This document shows, piece by piece, positions 36,122 to 45,282 of a stretch of DNA of 64,000 nucleotides (position 1 is its first letter; every line of letters starts with the position of its first letter). Position numbers and translations under genes: made by a program. Source of the DNA: Vibrio navarrensis (GTDB lineage: Bacteria; Pseudomonadota; Gammaproteobacteria; Enterobacterales; Vibrionaceae); contig NZ_CP065217.1 of NCBI RefSeq assembly GCF_015767675.1, positions 3,286,001 through 3,350,000 of the forward strand, given 5' to 3'. Under the pieces are notes generated by a model. That model ran no database searches, was not told the DNA's origin, and saw only the letters and a program-made list of their open reading frames with translations.

Positions 36122-37714
36122 ATGAACAACGCTCGTCCTATTCGCCGCGCTCTGATTAGCGTATCAGACAAAACCGGTATTGTTGAGTTTGCACAAGCAC
36201 TGGCACAACGTGGTGTTGATATTCTGTCGACCGGTGGCACCGCTCGCTTACTGGCAGAAAAAGGCATCGCTGTCACCGAAGTCTCTGACTACACCGGTTT
36301 TCCAGAGATGATGGATGGTCGTGTTAAAACCCTTCACCCAAAAGTTCACGGTGGTGTCCTTGGTCGCCGCGGTCAAGACGATGACGTCATGGCGAAACAC
36401 GGCATCAAGCCAATCGACATCGTCGTGGTTAACCTCTACCCCTTTGCACAAACGGTCGCGAAAGAAGGCTGTACACTGGCTGACGCAGTAGAGAATATCG
36501 ACATTGGCGGACCAACCATGGTTCGTTCGGCGGCGAAAAACCACAAAGATGTGACCATCGTGGTCAACGCGCACGATTACGATCGCGTGATTGCCGAGAT
36601 GGACGCCAACGACAACTCTCTGACGCTCGAAACCCGCTTCGACCTCGCGATTGCAGCCTTTGAGCACACAGCCGCTTACGATGGCATGATCGCCAACTAC
36701 TTCGGCACTATGGTTGCTTCTTACGGAGAGAACAAGGAAGGCGATGAAGAGAGCAAATTCCCTCGCACCTTCAACCAACAGTTCATCAAGAAACAAGACA
36801 TGCGCTACGGCGAAAACAGCCACCAAGCAGCGGCGTTTTACGTGGAAGCCAACCCAGAAGAAGCGTCTGTGGCGACGGCTCGCCAAATCCAGGGCAAAGC
36901 ACTGTCTTACAACAACATCGCCGACACCGACGCGGCCCTTGAGTGTGTGAAAGAGTTTAGCGAGCCTGCTTGTGTGATCGTCAAACACGCTAACCCATGC
37001 GGCGTCGCACTCGGTAAAGACATCCTTGAAGCGTACAACCGCGCTTACCAAACTGACCCAACCTCCGCATTCGGCGGCATCATCGCCTTCAACCAAGAGC
37101 TCGATGCAGAAACGGCGAGCGCTATCGTTGAGCGCCAATTCGTTGAAGTGATCATTGCTCCTTCCGTTTCTGCACAAGCAATCGAAGTGGTGGCTGCGAA
37201 GAAAAACGTTCGTCTGCTTGAGTGCGGCGAATGGTCAAGCAAGACCACGGGCTTTGATGTGAAACGCGTTAACGGCGGCCTGCTGGTACAAGACCGTGAC
37301 CAAGGCATGGTCAGCCTAGATGACGTTAAAGTGGTGTCAAAACGCCAACCCACAGAAGAAGAGCTGAAAGATGCCCTGTTCTGCTGGAAAGTCGCCAAGT
37401 ACGTAAAATCAAACGCGATTGTCTACGCCAAAGGTGACATGACCATCGGTGTGGGCGCTGGCCAAATGAGCCGCGTGTATTCAGCGAAAATTGCCGGTAT
37501 CAAAGCGGCAGACGAAGGCCTTGAAGTGGCTGGCAGCGTCATGGCATCAGACGCTTTCTTCCCCTTCCGCGATGGCATTGATGCCGCGGCCGAAGCTGGC
37601 ATCAAGTGTGTGATTCAGCCTGGTGGTTCGATGCGTGATGAGGAAGTGATTGCTGCCGCTGACGAACACGGCATGGCGATGATCTTCACGGGTATGCGCC
37701 ACTTCCGCCACTAA
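36122..37714 (+). CDS. purH: Bifunctional AICAR transformylase / IMP cyclohydrolase
   Basis: Last two steps of de novo IMP synthesis, 530 aa. The N-terminal IMP cyclohydrolase (MGS-like) domain (about 1-200) includes [20 protein letters not shown]. The C-terminal AICAR formyltransferase domain includes the [13 protein letters not shown] block and the catalytic KHANPCG motif (Lys-His near 282). It ends GMRHFRH, as usual. A purine repressor box lies upstream and purD 57 bp downstream, an operon. Confidence 0.97.
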   Translation: MNNARPIRRALISVSDKTGIVEFAQALAQRGVDILSTGGTARLLAEKGIAVTEVSDYTGFPEMMDGRVKTLHPKVHGGVLGRRGQDDDVMAKHGIKPIDIVVVNLYPFAQTVAKEGCTLADAVENIDIGGPTMVRSAAKNHKDVTIVVNAHDYDRVIAEMDANDNSLTLETRFDLAIAAFEHTAAYDGMIANYFGTMVASYGENKEGDEESKFPRTFNQQFIKKQDMRYGENSHQAAAFYVEANPEEASVATARQIQGKALSYNNIADTDAALECVKEFSEPACVIVKHANPCGVALGKDILEAYNRAYQTDPTSAFGGIIAFNQELDAETASAIVERQFVEVIIAPSVSAQAIEVVAAKKNVRLLECGEWSSKTTGFDVKRVNGGLLVQDRDQGMVSLDDVKVVSKRQPTEEELKDALFCWKVAKYVKSNAIVYAKGDMTIGVGAGQMSRVYSAKIAGIKAADEGLEVAGSVMASDAFFPFRDGIDAAAEAGIKCVIQPGGSMRDEEVIAAADEHGMAMIFTGMRHFRH

Positions 37715-37771
37715 TTTCTATCAGAGGTGCCCACCAAGGCACCTCTTTTCGCAAGATTTGAGGATGATGAG

Positions 37772-39058
37772 ATGAATGTATTGATTATTGGCTCAGGTGG
37801 TCGTGAACATGCGCTGGGCTGGAAAGTGGCACAAAATCCCAATGTCACCACGGTGTTTGTTGCACCGGGAAATGCGGGAACAGCACTGGAGCCTAAGTTA
37901 GAAAACGTCAATATCGCTGTCGAAGACATCGAAGGCTTAGTCGCGTTTGCTCAAGAGAAAGCGATTGAACTCACCATCGTGGGTCCTGAAGTACCACTGG
38001 TACTGGGGGTGGTTGATGCGTTTCGTGAAGCAAGTCTGCCTATTTTTGGCCCAACGCAAGCCGCGGCGCAGCTTGAAGGTTCAAAAGCCTTTACCAAGGA
38101 TTTCTTGGCACGCCATCAAATCCCTACCGCTGCCTACGCCAACTTTACGGAAATCGAACCCGCGCTGGCTTACGTCCGTGAACAAGGCGCACCAATCGTC
38201 GTGAAAGCCGATGGCCTTGCCGCAGGCAAAGGGGTGATTGTCGCCATGAGCCTGCAAGAAGCCGAAGACGCGATTCAAGACATGCTGGCAGGCAACGCTT
38301 TTGGTGAAGCGGGCAGCCGCGTGGTGATCGAAGAGTTCCTTGATGGCGAAGAAGCCAGCTTTATCGTCATGGTGGATGGCGAAAACGTCCTGCCAATGGC
38401 CACCAGCCAAGACCACAAACGCGTCGGCGATCAAGACACAGGTCCAAACACTGGCGGTATGGGCGCGTACTCGCCAGCGCCAGTGGTCACACCAGAGATT
38501 CATGACCGGGTTATGCAGGAAGTGATCTATCCAACCGTGCGTGGTATGGCCGCGGAAGGCAACCCATACACCGGCTTCCTCTATGCGGGTTTGATGATCG
38601 ACAAAGATGGCACACCCAAGGTGATCGAGTACAACTGCCGTTTTGGTGATCCAGAAACGCAGCCAATCATGATGCGCATGCAATCGGATCTGGTTGAACT
38701 TTGTCTGGCCGCGATCGAGCAGAAACTCGACCAAGTTGAATCAAAATGGGACCCGCGCGCTTCTATCGGTATCGTCCTCGCTGCGGGCGGTTACCCGGGC
38801 GATTATGCCAAAGGCGATGTCATTTCAGGCCTACCGACAGACGAAGTCGAAGGGCAGAAAGTGTTCCACGCCGGCACCACCGACAAAGAGGGCCATGTGG
38901 TGACCAATGGTGGCCGCGTATTGTGTGCCACTGCCTTAGGTCACAGTGTCTTTGAAGCGCAGCAACGCGCTTATGCACTGGCCAAACAGATCAGCTGGGA
39001 TGGCATGTTCCATCGCAACGATATCGGTTATCGTGCGATTGCTCGCGAACAGCAGTAA
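37772..39058 (+). CDS. purD: Phosphoribosylamine-glycine ligase (GARS)
   Basis: ATP-grasp ligase joining glycine to 5-phosphoribosylamine, second step of purine synthesis. 428 aa from ATG 37772 (MNVLIIGSGGREHALGW), the conserved start. The frame extends to 37727 without family residues. ATP-grasp signatures are visible: VVKADGLAAGKGVIVA near residue 148 and IEYNCRFGDPETQPIM near 290. It is second gene of purHD and ends with a strong hairpin. Confidence 0.97.
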   Translation: MNVLIIGSGGREHALGWKVAQNPNVTTVFVAPGNAGTALEPKLENVNIAVEDIEGLVAFAQEKAIELTIVGPEVPLVLGVVDAFREASLPIFGPTQAAAQLEGSKAFTKDFLARHQIPTAAYANFTEIEPALAYVREQGAPIVVKADGLAAGKGVIVAMSLQEAEDAIQDMLAGNAFGEAGSRVVIEEFLDGEEASFIVMVDGENVLPMATSQDHKRVGDQDTGPNTGGMGAYSPAPVVTPEIHDRVMQEVIYPTVRGMAAEGNPYTGFLYAGLMIDKDGTPKVIEYNCRFGDPETQPIMMRMQSDLVELCLAAIEQKLDQVESKWDPRASIGIVLAAGGYPGDYAKGDVISGLPTDEVEGQKVFHAGTTDKEGHVVTNGGRVLCATALGHSVFEAQQRAYALAKQISWDGMFHRNDIGYRAIAREQQ

Positions 39059-39080
39059 CCGATGAGCTAGACAAATAGAC

Positions 39081-39110
39081 AAAAGGCGCTGAATCAGCGC
39101 CTTTTTTTAT
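39081..39110. terminator. Bidirectional terminator purD / DUF1481 gene
   Basis: AAAGGCGCTG (39082-39091), loop AAT, CAGCGCCTTT (39095-39104), T7. The minus-strand lipoprotein gene ends inside its right flank (39107). Confidence 0.82.
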
Positions 39111-39808
39111 TTTTGTTCGTCTTCAATCAGCACGGGGCGGGTGACACAATCTCGGTCGTCTTCATCTAACAACAGTAACGTGTCGACTTCCAAACGCTTG
39201 GACGATTTTTTCCCGAGGAAGGCAACATAGCTATCGACGCTCGCCAAACGGCTAATCACAAACCCAGGCAACGTTTGGTTAAACTCAAGCGTAGAAAACT
39301 CTTCACCCGTACAGGTTTCAAAGGTTTCGCCATCCCAGTAACCTTGGATCAATTCCAAACCATCACGCGACTGCTGCTTGCTTTTTTTCACCAGCACATC
39401 GGCTTCCGACTGATAACGTTGCAGTTGATCCGCTTGAATCGGCAGCACCTTGCTGTTGAGGCGAAATTGTTGGTACACCGCTTCGCCATCAACGTTGAAA
39501 CGAACGTGGATTCGATAAGGCACCAAGCCCAGCTTGCTATCCCGCTGTTCACCTTGTCGAATCAACTCTCTGAGCATACCTTCATCCCAGCGATACTCAC
39601 TTTGATACCAGCCATATTCACCCACTAAGACAAAATCGGACGCTTTTTGTGGCCCGGAAAGTTTTTCGGTCACCCAATAAAAACTGGTCGCGTCGCCCAT
39701 CATCTGTCCACCGGTGAATTCGGTAAACTGCTCAAGGGTAGTTCGGGAGGAAGAAGAACAGCCAGCCAGCAGAACGCAAGCGGCACAAGTAAGGAGTAAT
39801 TTTTTCAT
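39107..39808 (-). CDS. DUF1481 lipoprotein (YjaH-like)
   Basis: 233-aa predicted lipoprotein. The signal peptide MKKLLLTCAACVLLAGC has lipobox LAGC with Cys17, then a Ser-rich stretch. There is no Asp after the Cys, so outer-membrane sorting is expected. The body matches the DUF1481 family by overall look and by synteny: E. coli yjaH also follows hupA next to purHD. Function unknown. It lies 49 bp downstream of hupA on the same strand. Confidence 0.82.
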   Translation of the reverse strand: MKKLLLTCAACVLLAGCSSSSRTTLEQFTEFTGGQMMGDATSFYWVTEKLSGPQKASDFVLVGEYGWYQSEYRWDEGMLRELIRQGEQRDSKLGLVPYRIHVRFNVDGEAVYQQFRLNSKVLPIQADQLQRYQSEADVLVKKSKQQSRDGLELIQGYWDGETFETCTGEEFSTLEFNQTLPGFVISRLASVDSYVAFLGKKSSKRLEVDTLLLLDEDDRDCVTRPVLIEDEQK

Positions 39809-39857
39809 CTTATGTTAAAGAATGGCACCGAAGAGGGTTCCTCGGCGCCTCACTGAA

Positions 39858-40130
39858 TTAGTTTACTGATTCTTTCAGTGCTTTGCCTGCAACGAACGCT
39901 GGCACGTTTGCTGCTGCGATTTGGATCTCAGCACCCGTTTTTGGGTTACGGCCAGTGCGCGCAGCACGGTGGTTCACTTTGAATGTACCAAAACCAATTA
40001 GTTGAACCTGGTCACCCTCTTTCAGAGCGCCTTCTACGCCTTCCAGAGTAGCTTCAAGAGCAGCTTTTGCTTGTGCTTTAGATAGATCTGCTTTCTCTGC
40101 GATAAAGTCGATTAATTGGGTCTTGTTCAT
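39858..40130 (-). CDS. hupA: DNA-binding protein HU-alpha
   Basis: 90-aa nucleoid protein. The HU signature [21 protein letters not shown] lies at about residues 46-66 (given as [18 protein letters not shown]). The DNA-intercalating Pro sits in the RNP turn. It starts [22 protein letters not shown] bends DNA non-specifically and supports replication and recombination. The yjaG (DUF416)-hupA-yjaH order is conserved with E. coli, except that a CNNM-type gene is inserted here. Confidence 0.96.
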   Translation of the reverse strand: MNKTQLIDFIAEKADLSKAQAKAALEATLEGVEGALKEGDQVQLIGFGTFKVNHRAARTGRNPKTGAEIQIAAANVPAFVAGKALKESVN

Positions 40131-40393
40131 TAGGTTTCCCTTCTCATAGGTTATCGAATTGGTCTCACTCTAAAGCATAAAGGCCCCATCTGGCAAAGGT
40201 TTGTCGCGTTTCTTTCGCTCTAGTGAATTACTTTTAGCCACATTCTGAGTAATAACTCACAAATTGTTACGGATTGATAGCAGAATTCCCTTGGTTTTCC
40301 TCTGGGAAGCACCTATTTATAAGGGGTGAATAGGGATCTTGACGTATACTCTCCCTCGTGTCACAACACTCTGTTTTTCTATCAAGGGCAATC

Positions 40394-41485
40394 ATGCTAC
40401 TGCTTACTATCTACATCTCTATCGCTATCGGTATTTCCTTTATCTGTTCGGTATTGGAGGCGGTGTTACTGAGTATCAGCCCGAGCTATATCGCACAGTT
40501 GAAACAGCAGGCGCACCCTGCTGCAGAGCAATTGGCTAAGCTTAAAGCGGATATCGACCGTCCGCTGGCCTCGATCCTCACCCTCAATACCATCGCGCAT
40601 ACCATCGGCGCGGCAACCGCAGGCGCACAGGCCGCCGTGGTGTTTGGCAGTGAGTGGCTTGGCGTGTTTTCCGGCGTGCTGACGTTGGGTATTTTGGTGC
40701 TGTCGGAAATCGTGCCCAAAACTATCGGTGCGACTTACTGGCGACAGCTCGCCCCGAGCGCGGCGGCCACACTGCGCTGGATGGTGTGGGCACTCACGCC
40801 ATTTGTGTGGTTCTCTGAACAGATCACTAAAAGGTTGGCGCGCAATCACGAGATGCCAAAAATGCGTGATGAGCTGTCGGCTATGGCGATCCTCGCGCGT
40901 GAAAGTGGCGAGTTTGCGGAAGGTGAGTCGAAGATCCTCAGTAACTTACTAGGCATTCAGAACGTGGCCGTGACGCAGGTGATGACACCTCGCCCGGTGG
41001 TATTTCGTGTCGAAGCGACCACCACGATTAATGAGTTTCTTGCCGAACATAGAGAGACCCCCTTCTCTCGCCCGCTGGTATACAGCGAGCAGAAAGACAA
41101 CATCATCGGTTTTGTGCACCGTTTGGAGCTGTTTAAACTGCAACAAGCAGGGCATGGTGAGAAGCAGTTGGGCGCGGTGATGCGACCCATTCACGTGATT
41201 CTCAACAATATGCCACTGCCGAAAGTGTTTGACCAAATGATGGCAAAACGTCTGCAACTGGCCATCGTGGTGGATGAATACGGTACGGTGCAAGGCCTAG
41301 TGACACTGGAAGATATTTTCGAGTACTTACTTGGTGAGGAGATCATCGACGAAGCGGACAAAAGCAGCGACATGCAGCAGTTGGCGTATCAGCGCTGGGA
41401 GCGCTGGAAAACCAAACACGGCATGATTGAAAGCCGCGATGATGAAGACGAAGAGATCAACCTCGAAAAAATCAAATCGCGTTAA
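40394..41485 (+). CDS. CNNM/CBS-domain membrane protein (DUF21, putative Mg2+/Co2+ efflux)
   Basis: 363 aa from ATG 40394, which has AAGGG 5 nt upstream. An in-frame ATG at 40358 is less likely. The N-terminal DUF21 (CNNM) membrane domain has about four TM segments (to residue ~150), with the conserved LSEIVPKTIGATY motif near 113. A CBS pair follows (about 185-330), including AIVVDEYGTVQGLVTLEDI. It lacks the C-terminal CorC_HlyC domain. The family is linked to magnesium or cobalt homeostasis, and the specific ion is unknown. Confidence 0.88.
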   Translation: MLLLTIYISIAIGISFICSVLEAVLLSISPSYIAQLKQQAHPAAEQLAKLKADIDRPLASILTLNTIAHTIGAATAGAQAAVVFGSEWLGVFSGVLTLGILVLSEIVPKTIGATYWRQLAPSAAATLRWMVWALTPFVWFSEQITKRLARNHEMPKMRDELSAMAILARESGEFAEGESKILSNLLGIQNVAVTQVMTPRPVVFRVEATTTINEFLAEHRETPFSRPLVYSEQKDNIIGFVHRLELFKLQQAGHGEKQLGAVMRPIHVILNNMPLPKVFDQMMAKRLQLAIVVDEYGTVQGLVTLEDIFEYLLGEEIIDEADKSSDMQQLAYQRWERWKTKHGMIESRDDEDEEINLEKIKSR

Positions 41486-41494
41486 GCAGACAGC

Positions 41495-41521
41495 AAAAAG
41501 GCTCCGATGGAGCCTTTTTTA
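41495..41521. terminator. Bidirectional terminator CNNM gene / DUF416 gene
   Basis: AAAAAGGCTCC, loop GAT, GGAGCCTTTTTT at 41495-41520. It serves both convergent genes. Confidence 0.85.
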
Positions 41522-41530
41522 CTTTTCCGC

Positions 41531-42124
41531 TTACAGTTCGATGCCGATGTTGCTCACAGGCTCGTCTCTGAGCTCTTGGCGTAAATCTTTGATCAGATCG
41601 ATATCGCGCTCTTGTGCTTCACGCAACGGACGGAAAATCGCCCACTGCACATCCCACTCGGCACAAACTGCTTCATTGGCTTTCTGATTGTCATTGGTGA
41701 TCGGCTCACTGCCTTGCGCTTGCTCTAAATCCGCCACGGTTTGCACCGACTGCTGGCTAATTTTGATCATCGAATCGAACAGATAGTCGCGATCCAACAA
41801 ACCATGCAACAAAGTGGATAATGCCTGACACGCATCCATCGCCGGATAAACAACATAAAGATCAAACTCTTCAGCGCTAGGGAACAACTCTTCCAACTTC
41901 TCAAGTTGACGCTCAAAATTCACTTTGGCATTTTTCACCGTGAGAATTTCCCATACACTATCTAAAATGTTGCGATAGTTGCGGGGCTCAGCAAAACCAG
42001 TGTTGTCACAAAACATGGCGTAGTTGGGGTACATTCGTTCACACAAACACACCATAAAGGTGATTTGTTGCCAAGGTTCCAGTTTTTCTAAACGAACCTG
42101 AAGTGGATTTTGTAGCATAGTCAC
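41531..42124 (-). CDS. DUF416 family protein (YjaG-like)
   Basis: 197-aa soluble, mostly helical protein, DUF416 family. It begins MTMLQNPLQVRLEKLEPWQQ, with the family blocks FMVCLCERMYPNYAMF and DACQALSTLLHGL. In E. coli yjaG lies between nfi/hemE and hupA, as here. The function is unknown. It is divergent from the D-2-hydroxyacid dehydrogenase gene, 59 bp apart. Confidence 0.85.
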   Translation of the reverse strand: MTMLQNPLQVRLEKLEPWQQITFMVCLCERMYPNYAMFCDNTGFAEPRNYRNILDSVWEILTVKNAKVNFERQLEKLEELFPSAEEFDLYVVYPAMDACQALSTLLHGLLDRDYLFDSMIKISQQSVQTVADLEQAQGSEPITNDNQKANEAVCAEWDVQWAIFRPLREAQERDIDLIKDLRQELRDEPVSNIGIEL

Positions 42125-42183
42125 TCAATCATTGCGGAAAAAGACAGCGGAAGTGTACTTGATTCGCCAACGGGAAAAAAGTT

Positions 42184-43110
42184 ATGCATCATTCAGAGCA
42201 CAAGATTTTCATCCTCACTGAAGAGAACCAGAGCTATCACGACCTGCTCTTGAGCCACTCCCTCCCTGAACTGACGATCACCCAAGACCCTGCCGAGGCG
42301 GATATCGTGTTAGCCGCCCCGCCGAAAGTCGCCGATAAGCTCGATCAGTTCCCCAAATTACAATGGCTGCAATCCACCTATGCTGGGGTCAACGCACTGA
42401 TGCCATCCGGCCTGCGTCGTGACTACACGCTTACCAATGTGCGTGGCATTTTTGGTCCGCTGATCGCGGAATATGTGCTGGGTTATAGCATTGCTCACTG
42501 GCGCCACTTGCCGCTCTACGCGCAACAGCAGCAGCAACGCCAGTGGCAACCGCACCTCTACACCTCTTTGCAAGGCAAACGGGTGGTCATTTTGGGCACA
42601 GGCAGCATTGGTAACCATCTTGCACACGTCTGCTCTGCGATGAGGCTGCACACCATGGGCATAAACCGCACCGGCATTCCACCGACGGGCAGCCATTTTC
42701 ATCAGACCTATCACATCAATGAATTGGCCGCAGCATTAACGCAAGCAGACATGGTCGTCAACACGCTGCCTAGCACCGAGCAGACAAAACAGTTACTCAA
42801 CCAAGCCAGTTTGAGCCACTGCCGCCAAGTCTTGCTGTTTAACGTTGGCCGTGGTGATGTATTGGATAATGCGGCACTGCTGCTGGCACTCAAGAACCGT
42901 TGGATTGAGCACGCCTTTTTGGATGTGTTTGAGCAAGAACCGCTGCCAAGCGATCATCCATTTTGGGGGTTAAAACAAATCACCATCACACCACACATTG
43001 CAGCCTTGAGTTTTGCAGAGCAAGTGGTAGAGATTTTTTCCGAGAATTACCAACGCTGGATTGAAGGCTACCCACTCAACTACCAAGTCAGCTTCGCCAA
43101 GGGCTATTAA
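42184..43110 (+). CDS. D-2-hydroxyacid dehydrogenase family protein
   Basis: 308 aa, NAD(P)-dependent. The Rossmann motif is VVILGTGSIGNHLAHV (near 138-153). Catalytic-type residues are Arg in FNVGRGDVLD (near 223), Glu in DVFEQEPLP (near 252) and His in TPHIAA (near 275). The catalytic triad is therefore intact. It is similar to glyoxylate/hydroxypyruvate reductase-like members, but the substrate is not fixed by sequence. The next gene starts 3 bp after its stop, implying a two-gene operon. Confidence 0.88.
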   Translation: MHHSEHKIFILTEENQSYHDLLLSHSLPELTITQDPAEADIVLAAPPKVADKLDQFPKLQWLQSTYAGVNALMPSGLRRDYTLTNVRGIFGPLIAEYVLGYSIAHWRHLPLYAQQQQQRQWQPHLYTSLQGKRVVILGTGSIGNHLAHVCSAMRLHTMGINRTGIPPTGSHFHQTYHINELAAALTQADMVVNTLPSTEQTKQLLNQASLSHCRQVLLFNVGRGDVLDNAALLLALKNRWIEHAFLDVFEQEPLPSDHPFWGLKQITITPHIAALSFAEQVVEIFSENYQRWIEGYPLNYQVSFAKGY

Positions 43111-43113
43111 GTT

Positions 43114-43686
43114 TTGGCTCTCGATACTTTATTAAGGCAGATCCGAGCCTGTCAGATTTGTGCAAATGAGCTGTCTTTGGGCGCGAACCCGGTCGTACAA
43201 GCTCACTCAGAGGCGAAGATTTTGATCATCGGACAGGCGCCCGGGACCAAAGTGCATCAAACCTCCATACCTTGGAACGATGCCAGCGGCAATCGTTTAA
43301 GAGAGTGGCTCGACCTCGACAAAACCACTTTTTATGATCCCAAACAGGTGGCCATTATACCAATGGGGTTTTGCTATCCCGGTCGCGGGCTATCGGGCGA
43401 TCTTCCGCCACGGAAAGAATGCGCGCCTCTATGGCATGAGGCGCTGCTCAAGCACTTACCCAATATTGAACTGACGCTACTGATTGGCCAGTACGCGCAA
43501 AACTACTATTTAGCGGACAAACCCAAAACGCTGACAGAAACGGTTCAACGCTGGCAAGACTGGCTGCCCACCTATCTGCCGCTACCGCATCCGTCACCAA
43601 GAAACACCTTGTGGCTGCGCAATAACCCTTGGTTTGAAGAGCAAACCGTGGCCTATATCCGCCAACGCGTACACCAGCTGCTGTGA
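43114..43686 (+). CDS. Uracil-DNA glycosylase family protein
   Basis: 190 aa, UDG superfamily (PF03167-type). It starts with TTG at 43114, 3 bp after the dehydrogenase stop. Motif A IIGQAPGTKVHQTSIPWNDASG lies near residue 35 (block GQAPGTKVH). The C-terminal motif is LPHPSPRN near 151. The N-terminal pair CQICANE could be part of an Fe-S or zinc site, but only two of four family-4 Cys positions are obvious. It is distinct from classical Ung. Substrate preference unknown. Confidence 0.82.
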   Translation: MALDTLLRQIRACQICANELSLGANPVVQAHSEAKILIIGQAPGTKVHQTSIPWNDASGNRLREWLDLDKTTFYDPKQVAIIPMGFCYPGRGLSGDLPPRKECAPLWHEALLKHLPNIELTLLIGQYAQNYYLADKPKTLTETVQRWQDWLPTYLPLPHPSPRNTLWLRNNPWFEEQTVAYIRQRVHQLL

Positions 43687-43757
43687 TACAAACGTCTGGT
43701 TAAAGAGCTTTAGGCTCATGGCAAACCCAAAACCCTTGCAAGCCCAATCACTGAGCA

Positions 43758-43785
43758 TAAAAAAACCAGCCGAGGCTGGTTTTTT
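43758..43785. terminator. Bidirectional terminator UDG-like gene / hemE
   Basis: AACCAGCC, loop GA, GGCTGGTT in a run of A on the left and T6 on the right (43759-43785). Confidence 0.85.
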
Positions 43786-43797
43786 CACATCATCACG

Positions 43798-44865
43798 TTA
43801 TTGATGGTAAGGCTTGGAGAGCTCATGCACGGCGTCAACAAACACGCCTGCGTTTTCTGGCGGCACATCGAGATGAATGCCGTGCCCTAAGTTAAATACA
43901 TGCCCAGTTCCACCTTGGCCAAATCCTTCAAGAATGGTCGCCACTTCTTCACGGATACGATCATGTGGCGCATACAACATGGATGGGTCCATGTTACCTT
44001 GCAAGGCCACTTTATCCCCCACGCGCGCTTTGGCATCGGCAATGTTGATGGTCCAGTCAAGACCCACAGCGTCACAACCTGTTGCGGCTATTTGCTCCAA
44101 CCACATGCCGCCGTTCTTAGTAAACAGGGTGACCGGCACTCGGCGACCGTCATTTTCACGTATCAGCCCATCAACGATTTTATGCATGTACTGCAGCGAG
44201 AACAGGTTGTAGTCACGCGGAGTCAACACACCACCCCAAGTGTCAAACACCATCACCGATTGAGCGCCAGCTTTGATCTGTGCATTGAGGTATTCGATAA
44301 CGCTATCGGCGAGTTTATCGAGCAGCAGGTGCAGCGTTTGCGGCTCGGCGTACATCATCTTTTTGATCTTAGTGAAGGCTTTCGAGCTGCCCCCTTCAAC
44401 CATGTAGGTTGCCAGTGTCCACGGGCTGCCTGAGAAACCGATCAACGGCACTTCGCCTTGCAGATCTTTGCGGATTTGACGCACGGCGTTCATGACATAT
44501 TGCAGTTCACCTTCTGGATCAGGCAGACCTATCTTATCCACGTCCGCTTTGCAGGTGATCGGTTTATCGAATACCGGGCCTTCGCCCGCCGAGAAACGTA
44601 AACCCAGCCCCATGGCATCTGGAATGGTCAAAATGTCCGAGAAAAGAATGGCCGCATCAAGAGGAAAACGGCGCAGCGGCTGGAGTGTCACTTCTGAGGC
44701 CAACTCAGCGTTGCGGCATAAAGACATAAAATCGCCAGCTTGAGCACGAGTCGCGCGATACTCAGGTAAATAGCGACCAGCCTGACGCATCATCCATACT
44801 GGGGTGCAATCCACTGGCTGCTTGAGCAAAGCACGTAGATAGCGGTCATTTTTTAATTCAGTCAT
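43798..44865 (-). CDS. hemE: Uroporphyrinogen decarboxylase
   Basis: Haem synthesis enzyme converting uroporphyrinogen III to coproporphyrinogen III, 355 aa. The signature [15 protein letters not shown] lies near residue 22. Catalytic Asp sits in FSDIL near 78, and the second family signature [16 protein letters not shown] near 143. The ribosome site (AAAGAC) is weak. It is downstream of the hemE-nudC intergenic region, which holds a candidate small RNA on the other strand. Confidence 0.97.
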   Translation of the reverse strand: MTELKNDRYLRALLKQPVDCTPVWMMRQAGRYLPEYRATRAQAGDFMSLCRNAELASEVTLQPLRRFPLDAAILFSDILTIPDAMGLGLRFSAGEGPVFDKPITCKADVDKIGLPDPEGELQYVMNAVRQIRKDLQGEVPLIGFSGSPWTLATYMVEGGSSKAFTKIKKMMYAEPQTLHLLLDKLADSVIEYLNAQIKAGAQSVMVFDTWGGVLTPRDYNLFSLQYMHKIVDGLIRENDGRRVPVTLFTKNGGMWLEQIAATGCDAVGLDWTINIADAKARVGDKVALQGNMDPSMLYAPHDRIREEVATILEGFGQGGTGHVFNLGHGIHLDVPPENAGVFVDAVHELSKPYHQ

Positions 44866-45282
44866 TCCGTCTTTCCAGTTGTTAGGCTTTCTTATAAGGG
44901 CGACATTCTATCACTGATTTGAGAGAAAAAGCGGCATGCTTTGCGTCCTAGATCAAGTTATTAACGTTTAAATCAATGCTTAGTTTGCACCCAACCAGTA
45001 ACAGTGTTAAAAATTTGTTCGCTAGCGAAAACTACAATTATAAACCGAGCACTCAGTGCTTGGCATCTCATAACGACATCTTACTTACCCCCTCCCTCTC
45101 GGAGGGTTTTTTTTATTTAATTTCAATAAATTAAATTCTTACATCCTTGCCAGAAATGGCAAATAGGCCGCCACTTGATCGTCTTTGATTAGGCGATTTT
45201 TGCACCGCATCGGCATACTCGCAGAAAAAAACCAAGCTAACGTTGGCGTAATACCCTTCACACCGATTGGAGTTTTCGGCCA
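44866..45282. other. hemE-nudC intergenic region
   Basis: 417 bp without a protein gene. It holds the hemE promoter (left part, not resolved) and a candidate sRNA with its own terminator on the plus strand (45045-45114). A hairpin TTGCCA-GAAA-TGGCAA lies at 45147-45162 with no T tract. The last 120 bp before nudC show nothing further. Confidence 0.6.
45045..45114 (+). ncRNA. Candidate small RNA with 5' stem-loop and intrinsic terminator
   Basis: A free-standing plus-strand unit between two minus-strand genes. The 5' stem CCGAGCAC (45045-45052)/GTGCTTGG (45056-45063) has loop TCA and one G-U pair. About 26 unpaired nucleotides follow (CATCTCATAACGACATC...). Then comes a perfect terminator CCCTCC (45090-45095), loop CTCTC, GGAGGG (45101-45106), T8. 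A -10-like TACAAT at 45033-45038 would start transcription right at the first stem. No good -35 is seen, so an activator may be needed. No upstream plus-strand gene explains this terminator. The shape is that of an Hfq-dependent sRNA. Identity unknown. Confidence 0.5.

Noticed and set aside
36248-37177. 309-codon minus-strand open frame opposite purH
   Set aside because: Composition (V, F, H rich) is the typical mirror of purH codon use. No start signal and no recognisable domain.
45147-45162. TTGCCA-GAAA-TGGCAA hairpin as a nudC terminator
   Set aside because: Short stem and no T tract on the minus strand after it. Over 120 bp past the nudC stop.
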